A stretch of DNA of 64,000 bases, from assembly GCA_050084515.1 (NCBI GenBank), contig CM114271.1, forward strand, positions 10,168,001 to 10,232,000, given 5' to 3'. The notes below the pieces were generated by a model that saw only the letters and a list, made by a program, of their open reading frames with translations, made no database searches and was not told the origin of the DNA. This document shows, piece after piece, positions 58,747 through 64,000 of this stretch (position 1 is its first letter; every line of letters starts with the position of its first letter). The translations under genes were made by a program, and so were the position numbers. This stretch comes from Blasia pusilla. Its lineage: Eukaryota > Marchantiophyta > Marchantiopsida > Blasiales.

Positions 58747-60140
58747 ATGGAGTATTCCTCAGAAGCAATCACATGCGAGAAGCTAAGACAAGCAGAATTA
58801 CAATGTCTTGAAATTTTGCATGAAACAATTTCTCATGGGTCAAAAACTATGGGAGCTTGTCATAGGTGATTAGGCCAAGCCAGAAGGTGACTCAACAGAC
58901 TTGAATGTTCGCATTTGGAACCAATGCGCAAGACAAGTAATCCATTACATTTCAATAACGATTAGTTCGCCAATGATAGGTCACATCCAAGATGTTGATA
59001 TTCCGAAGGAGGCCTGGGATGCATTGGAAAAGTTGTTCCAGATATCTACAAAGGGCACAAAGCTTCAATTGAAACATCAATTGAACAAAGTGAGGAAAGG
59101 ATCGCAGAGCATCAATGATTATATTTTGAGTATCAAACATATTATTGATAAGTTGAATAGCATTCGAGTGACAGTAGAAGATGATGATCTGATCTTATTC
59201 ACTCTTCAAGGCCTTCTAAAGGATTACAAGTCCTTTAAGACCTCTATCTCTATAAGAGAAAAGTATCCAACCTTTCAAGAGTTAGTTCCTTTGTTGATTA
59301 GTGAAGAGATACGTCTAGTAGGTAGCGGTAGCTCATCTAGTCTGCAAGATAGTGTGCCATTTGCAGGTTATGGATCAAATAGAGGCAAAGGTCGAGGCAG
59401 AAACTTCCGTGGTCATGGTGGATATCAAGCATATGGAGGAAGAGGCACTCAATATAACGTCACTCAATCAACTACGAATCAGTACCAGACGCAATCACAT
59501 GGTGGTGATGGTGGAAACCGTTGGGGTCAAGTTCAGCAGCAGAGGGTCCCTGAATCTTCCAATTACTGTGGGATAAAGGGTCACTATGCAAAGTTTTGCT
59601 TCACGAAGAAGGCAGATATGAGAATAGTAGCCTTACAGCAACAAAACTATGTGGAGCAACAACACCAAGAGCAGCACCAAGATCAGCAACATTCACAAAC
59701 GGAGCATCTCTTGGTCATGACTCATCATATGGGAGCAATGGCCAAGAAAGACTCGACAGCAGATTGGTACATTGCCTCCGGTGCATCAAATCACATGACC
59801 TCACAAGCGAAATGGTTCAGTAGTTTGGAGCCGGTGAAAGACCCTGCAATTGTGCTCATAGGATATGACACTCAACATCATATCACGCATACCGGTAAAG
59901 TTCCAATAGCATCAGATGGTCTTTGTGCTTTTGGAAATATTTTCTATGTTCCTACCATTGCAAGAAATCTGATCTCTGTAGGACTGATAGTAGAACAGGG
60001 TTATCAAGTGAAGTTTAACGCAGATGGTTGTTTCATTGAAACAATGGATGACCAGACTACGATAGCCAAAAGACCTAGATCTGGCAGAATGTTCAAATTA
60101 GATATTTCTATGCCAGAGATTCAAACAACAATGTATGGTT
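58747..60140 (+). pseudogene. copia gag and protease
   Basis: An ATG at 58747 opens gag. The frame has a stop/frameshift near 58865, but from 58901 it is open for 413 codons. Gag shows the copia capsid pattern (A-W-D-A-L-E-K-L-F, L-K-H-Q-L-N-K-V-R, I-D-K-L-N-S-I, L-Q-G-L-L-K-D-Y), then a Gly/Arg-rich stretch and a zinc knuckle with Ser in place of the first cysteine (S-N-Y-C-G-I-K-G-H-Y-A-K-F-C). The protease site reads W-Y-I-A-S-G-A at 59765, where copia has W-x-x-D-S-G-A: the catalytic Asp is Ala. It ends P-T-I-A-R-N-L-I-S-V-G and a stop at 60139. Confidence 0.9.
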
Positions 60141-61245
60141 AAACCGGACAACAAGTCACAGATCTAAATGTGTGGCATAAAATAATTAGACATATGAATC
60201 TTCAAAGATTACAGAGTCTTTCATCATCTAATATAGTAATAGGACTCCCTAAATTAGCGAGTCTTGCTACGTTAGAGGTATGTCCTACTTGCCAATTTGG
60301 AAAACAACCTAGATTTCCTTTTCCAAAGCAAGGTAGAAGAGCATCCAAGATTTTGGAGTTGATCCATAGTGATATGTGGACAACATCACAATAGAGCCTT
60401 AGTGATTGCCAATACTTTGTTTCATTTATTTATGACTTCTTTGGGTATATATGGGTATACTTTTTGAAAGCCAAGTTAGAGGTATCCTCAATGTTCCAAA
60501 CATTTAGAGTTCTCGTATAGAAGCAGACTGGACAACACATTCTGAAATTGCATTGTGATGGAGGAGAGTATCTTTCAACAGAGTTTGATGACTATTTACA
60601 TCAGAACGGCATCCAACGTCAAGTGACTTGCCGCTACATTCCACAACAAAATGGAGTGGCCGAGAGGAAAAATCGACATATTGTTGAAGCGGCACGAGCT
60701 ATGCTGAATGAGAAGAACATGCCTAAGGTGTATTGGGCAGAGGCTGTAGTATGTGCAGTCTTCTTAATCAACTGAACTCCAACAGCAAGAGTTCATGATA
60801 AAACTCCATTCGAAGTCTTCACAAGAAGTAAACATGATTTTTCCTTCTTGAAAGTATTTGGTTGTATCTCTTATGCTCATATTCCTTCTGAGAGACGTCA
60901 GAAATTAGACCCCAAGTCTGAAAGATGTATCTTCATTGGCTTTGCTGATGGAACTAAGGGATATAAGTGCTACATTCCATCCCTTAGGCAGCTTATTATT
61001 AGTCGGGATGTTGTCTTTGATGAGCTTAAGTCATGGTATGCTCCATCTGAGCCTATTCCACCTCTAAACTTGTCTATTGAGGGGGATAATATGACTATAA
61101 ACCAACAGACATTGTCTTCAACTTCCTCAAGTACTAGTGCAGGATTAGGAGAGATTCTAGATTCATCCATTAAATCCGTGAGTCCATGGACGGAAAGAGT
61201 ACATATTCAGTCTGTTAACACTAGTCAGAGCTCGAGTCAGGTGTA
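60141..61245 (+). pseudogene. copia integrase
   Basis: Zinc-binding start: W-H-K-I-I-R-H-M-N ... C-P-T-C-Q-F-G-K (HHCC pattern with H-K and H-M). The catalytic core includes H-S-D-M-W (first Asp, near 60370), H-C-D-G-G-E-Y (second Asp, near 60555), and the Glu region Q-Q-N-G-V-A-E-R-K-N-R (near 60650). The carboxyl part has V-F-G-C-I-S-Y-A-H-I-P and F-I-G-F-A-D-G-T-K-G-Y-K. Stops at about 60392, 60518 and 60774 interrupt an otherwise single reading. Confidence 0.9.
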
Positions 61246-61318
61246 GAGATCAAGTAGAGTTAGACATCCAGTTCATAGATTCATAAATGAAGGTTTCCTT
61301 GCGACACATCATGCATAT

Positions 61319-62470
61319 ATGATGACTACCCTTCAAGAGCACGAGCCGAGTTATTTTGAAGAAGCTGCGAGTAAAGCCGAATGGATTGAAGCTATGGAGG
61401 AAGAGCTTGCTGCATTAAGACATCAACAAACATGGGAGCTGGTTGATATACATTCCGGTAAGAAAGCTATTGATTACATACGCCCTACAAGAGTTGGGTT
61501 TTAGGGTATGTGATTCTCACTCCTCATTATTTGTCTTGAGAGGACAAGATCATACAGTTCTCATTGTGTTGTATGTTGACGATCTCTTGATTACTGGGAG
61601 CACTGAAGAAATGGTACAACAAGTCAAGCTTAAGTTACAAGCAGAATTTGATATGAAGGACTTGAGAGAACTCAAGTACTTCCTTGGTATTGAGTTTATC
61701 AACATTGGAGAGAGCATGTGGTTACTACAACGACAATATGCTCTTCATATGCTTTCAAAATATGGTATGACGGCTTCTAAGCCAATCTCTACACCGTTGG
61801 AGCAGAGCGTGAAGCTAAGAGTGGATGAAGGATAGCTACTTGCACATTCTTATACGTACAGGTGCATGGTTGGAAGTTTAATCTATCTTACTTTAACCAG
61901 ACCAAATTTGAGCTATGCTATTGGTCTAGTGAGCCACTTTATGCAAGCATCTTGAAAATCTCACCTTGATGCTGTGAGGAGGATTATGCGGTATGTGAAA
62001 TTCTCTATTCAATTCGGGCTTCAATTTGAACCTTCTCCGGATTTTCAATTGCAGGGATTCATAGATGCTGATTGGGCAGGAAGCGTGTCTGATCGACACT
62101 CCACATCGGTTTATTCATTTACTTTGGGTAGCGCAGCTATAAGTTGGGCTTCAAAGAAGCAACCTACAGTTGCTTTATCTTCAATAGAGGCTAAGTATAG
62201 AGGAGCAACCAATGCAGCATGTGAGGTGGTGTGGCTTCATCGATTACTTGTTGAGATTGGTGTTAGTAACTTAGGACCTAGTGTAATATACGCAGAAAAT
62301 ATTAGTAGCATCAAGCTTGCTAATAACCATGTGTTTCATGCTCGTACAAAACATGTTGAGGTGCACTATCATTTTATCAGAGAGAAAGTGCTTGCAGGAG
62401 AAATTGATCTTGTGTATATAGATACAGATTAGCAAATTGTTGACATCTTTACAAAGGCATTATCTAGAGA
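61319..62470 (+). pseudogene. copia reverse transcriptase and RNase H, internally deleted
   Basis: RT begins normally (W-I-E-A-M-E-E-E-L-A-A-L, T-W-E-L-V-D, G-K-K-A-I), then jumps near 61463-61480 to A-L-Q-E-L-G-F-R-V-C-D-S: the fingers and part of the palm, roughly 150 residues, are deleted and the frame shifts. The catalytic Y-V-D-D-L is intact near 61575. After A-S-K-P-I-S-T-P-L and a stop near 61833 come R-P-N-L-S-Y-A-I-G and RNase H: D-A-D-W-A-G, S-S-I-E-A-K-Y, N-N-H-V-F-H-A-R-T-K-H-V-E-V. The end reads I-F-T-K-A-L. Confidence 0.9.
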
Positions 62471-62521
62471 TAAGTTTGAGATGTTTAGAAAGGATTTAGG
62501 CGTTAGAGATATCGATATGAG

Positions 62522-62533
62522 CTTGAGGGGGAG
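62522..62533 (+). other. copia polypurine tract
   Basis: GAGGGGGAG immediately before the 3' LTR; primes plus-strand cDNA. Confidence 0.85.
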
Positions 62534-62849
62534 TATTGAAGATTGAGTTAGAATCAGGCTCATGAGATACCTTAATTGCTATATTTGGCACTCATACGAA
62601 GTAAGGGAGCTTAATCTTGGTTAGTCAATTAAGCACGATTATCTTAACTAGGGTTAGTTAATCACATTTAGGCTAACTCGAGACTATGGTTAAGCATAGG
62701 GTTAGGGTTGCTTGTACATACCCTATGTAATTGAGAAGAGGACCAGCCTCCACTCATTCTTTCATTGCAAATTCCGTTCTCCATCGTGGTGTGTGTGTGA
62801 GTGTGAGAGTAGTTTTCCACCAGTTATGCTTGTTTAGCAATTTTCCACA
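62534..62849 (+). repeat. copia 3' LTR
   Basis: Same start and end as the 5' LTR. The TATA box is changed to CTATGTAAT. Confidence 0.92.
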
Positions 62850-63498
62850 ACTTACATGTTACGAGAGATGGCAACGGCTTTGTGTAGCATCCCATTATTT
62901 ATGGCCAGAGATTTGTTGACATGTGGAGGTCGACCTGTTGATGTTTTTCAGTTGGCGCCGATGCTCTGTGAGAGCGATGAGTTTGGTTCTTCTAGTGTTG
63001 AGATTCGCACAGGAGATGTGGCAAAGGTACCCTTGGAGCACGTGTTCAGGACAAGGACCACAAAGAGTTGGCATGCAGTAGCGGCTAGAGTGGCAGAGTT
63101 GCTAGCTAGACGAGCGATGATGCGTGCAGCTGTCTCACCAGAAGTTGCTGTCTTGGACAACCAAGATGGAGTTTTCCACTTGGTTGGTCCATCCAGAGTC
63201 GTGTATCGACCGCAGAGAGTGTTATTTGATTCACGAGCATAACCCTTTATGTTGGGGAAGGCGGAATTTATATCGATGGGATTGCAGAAGTGTGAGATCA
63301 CTCTATGTCCATTCCAGATTCAGACTTCACTGGGAGGCACATCCCTGACACAGTTCATGACTCGTGATAAGATTGGAGTGAGGATTTGGCCTGATCATCC
63401 TACAGATAGTGCAATGGTGCGAACGCGAGCGGTTGTGACATTGGCCGAGTCTTATGATGTTTTGGTAGGGGCTACCATATTGTATCCTCTAGGCATAC
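62850..63498 (+). pseudogene. Gypsy protease region (plus strand)
   Basis: Resumes the gypsy interrupted at 57912: R-E-M-A-T-A-L-C, S-W-H-A-V-A-A-R-V-A-E-L-L, V-L-F-D-S-R-A (protease site D-S-G with Gly changed to Arg), stop at 63240, then F-M-L-G-K-A-E-F and E-S-Y-D-V-L-V-G-A-T-I-L-Y-P-L-G. It matches the minus-strand copy at 30886-30200. It ends at about 63498; no methyltransferase follows because another element begins. Confidence 0.82.
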
Positions 63499-64000
63499 AA
63501 TACCACTTGTGCATCTTGTTGTTGTGAATGGTCAGGCATCTCTCTATCATCCAACCCTCCATAATCCCCTCCATGGAAATTATCGTATTGGGCAAAACCG
63601 TCATTCAACATTTGATATATGTCAACTCCTTCATCTACACCATGTTCGTGTACACTTGCGGTCTTAGGAAACACAACTCCTTCTACTTGAGTTTGACTCC
63701 CTTCTATAGCAGAAGTAACGATAGTGGCTTGATGAAGCCTACTATCACGCTCATCTTGCAAGCACCATTCTTCATTGGAGGAGTCAAATTCCTCTATGCC
63801 TTCCCAGATCCTACAAAGGGGGAAGAGTTGGTGTTTTTGTAGATGCTCTTCTACCTTATGCAAAGATATACTCTTATAACCCTTACAAAGATTACAAGGA
63901 TACCTAACACGACTTTGCCCATCCCTCCTTGCCCTGGCGTGCTCTTGACGCCATAGCTTAAGGTCATGTCTTGCAACTCTCTCAACATTGTTGAGAGGTT
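63489..64000 (-). CDS. Amino-terminal part of a transposase-like protein (partial)
   Basis: An open frame enters from beyond the window and runs to a stop at 63489, about 170 codons. It starts R-H-D-L-K-L-W-R-Q-E-H-A-R-A-R-R-D-G, then a C2H2-like zinc motif: Y-P-C-N-L-C-K-G-Y-K ... L-H-K-V-E-E-H-L-Q-K-H. The rest is acidic (E-E-F-D-S-S-N-E-E-W, D-E-G-V-D-I-Y-Q-M-L-N-D-G-F). The pattern (basic arm, C-x2-C, H-x3-H, then acidic linker) recalls the amino ends of plant CACTA TNP2-type transposases. The stop at 63489 may follow an unseen intron, and the boundary with the gypsy is at about 63500. Confidence 0.5.
   Translation of the reverse strand, partial: PLNNVERVARHDLKLWRQEHARARRDGQSRVRYPCNLCKGYKSISLHKVEEHLQKHQLFPLCRIWEGIEEFDSSNEEWCLQDERDSRLHQATIVTSAIEGSQTQVEGVVFPKTASVHEHGVDEGVDIYQMLNDGFAQYDNFHGGDYGGLDDREMPDHSQQQDAQVVLYA

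Larger units (their letters stand above)
57913..62849 (+). mobile_element. Ty1/copia retrotransposon, nearly full length
   Basis: 5' LTR 57913-58228, primer site 58229-58240, gag-pol 58747-62470, polypurine tract about 62525-62533, 3' LTR 62534-62849. The LTRs differ at roughly 20 of 316 positions by eye (about 7%), so it is not recent. Flanks are ACTGG and ACTTA, matching at 3 of 5 positions; the duplication is probably decayed. Pol order (protease, integrase, RT, RNase H) is that of copia. It interrupts a gypsy between gag and protease. Confidence 0.93.

Overview
The window is nuclear DNA of a land plant, from a region built almost wholly of nested, decayed transposable elements. Evidence: plant-type Ty3/gypsy and Ty1/copia elements primed by initiator tRNA-Met, a CACTA element with plant TNPA-like exons, a plant receptor-like kinase, GT-AG introns, and long (CT)n/(GA)n microsatellites. 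The gypsy families carrying a PHD finger or a cytosine methyltransferase suggest a non-flowering plant (moss, lycophyte or fern grade), but this is inference. Only one gene looks like an intact host gene: a receptor-like kinase with two hevein-type chitin-binding domains (14557..16197, minus strand).

Layout. 1-3280: decayed gypsy pol (RNase H, integrase, terminal PHD finger) split by a solo LTR. 3281-4602: its probable 3' LTR and (GA)n tracts. 4603-10900: decayed chromovirus (LTR, primer site, gag, protease, RT, RNase H, integrase, chromodomain) cut by a second LTR of the same family. 11209-11520: solo copia LTR with a perfect TGAGT duplication. 11526-14430: AT-rich, no gene seen. 14557-16197: the hevein receptor kinase. 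16707-17221: small foldback element. About 18.3-28.75 kb: a GC-richer element studded with a near-perfect palindrome (GCAACCCGTCGG / CCGACGGGTTGC), with divergent TATA boxes around a palindrome array, a 1.4-kb inverted duplication, and a broken plus-strand reading region ending in a SWIM zinc finger.

28.8-49.1 kb holds a minus-strand gypsy element: LTR, gag, protease, and the remains of a C5-cytosine methyltransferase. A 13.46-kb CACTA element (31030-44488) sits between gag and protease, with matching CACTAG ends and a CCT duplication. The CACTA carries a LINE, a solo LTR inserted in a (CT)n tract, a captured EDM2-like PHD gene fragment, and TNPA-like exons. 49.2-49.8 kb: Helitron helicase remnant. 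49.8-56.0 kb: two long LTRs of one gypsy family, each with an array of a second palindrome (GGAACT..AGTTCC); one is split by a 617-bp deletion derivative of the 18-28 kb element. 56.2-63.5 kb: gag and protease of that gypsy, interrupted by a nearly full-length copia element (57913-62849). 63.49-64 kb: amino end of a transposase-like gene on the minus strand.

The recurring theme is elements that carry arrays of their own family-specific palindrome (three independent motifs). These are best read as binding sites for a self-encoded protein or as hairpin units, and are the most promising undescribed signal here. Most pol genes have stops, frameshifts or lost catalytic residues.
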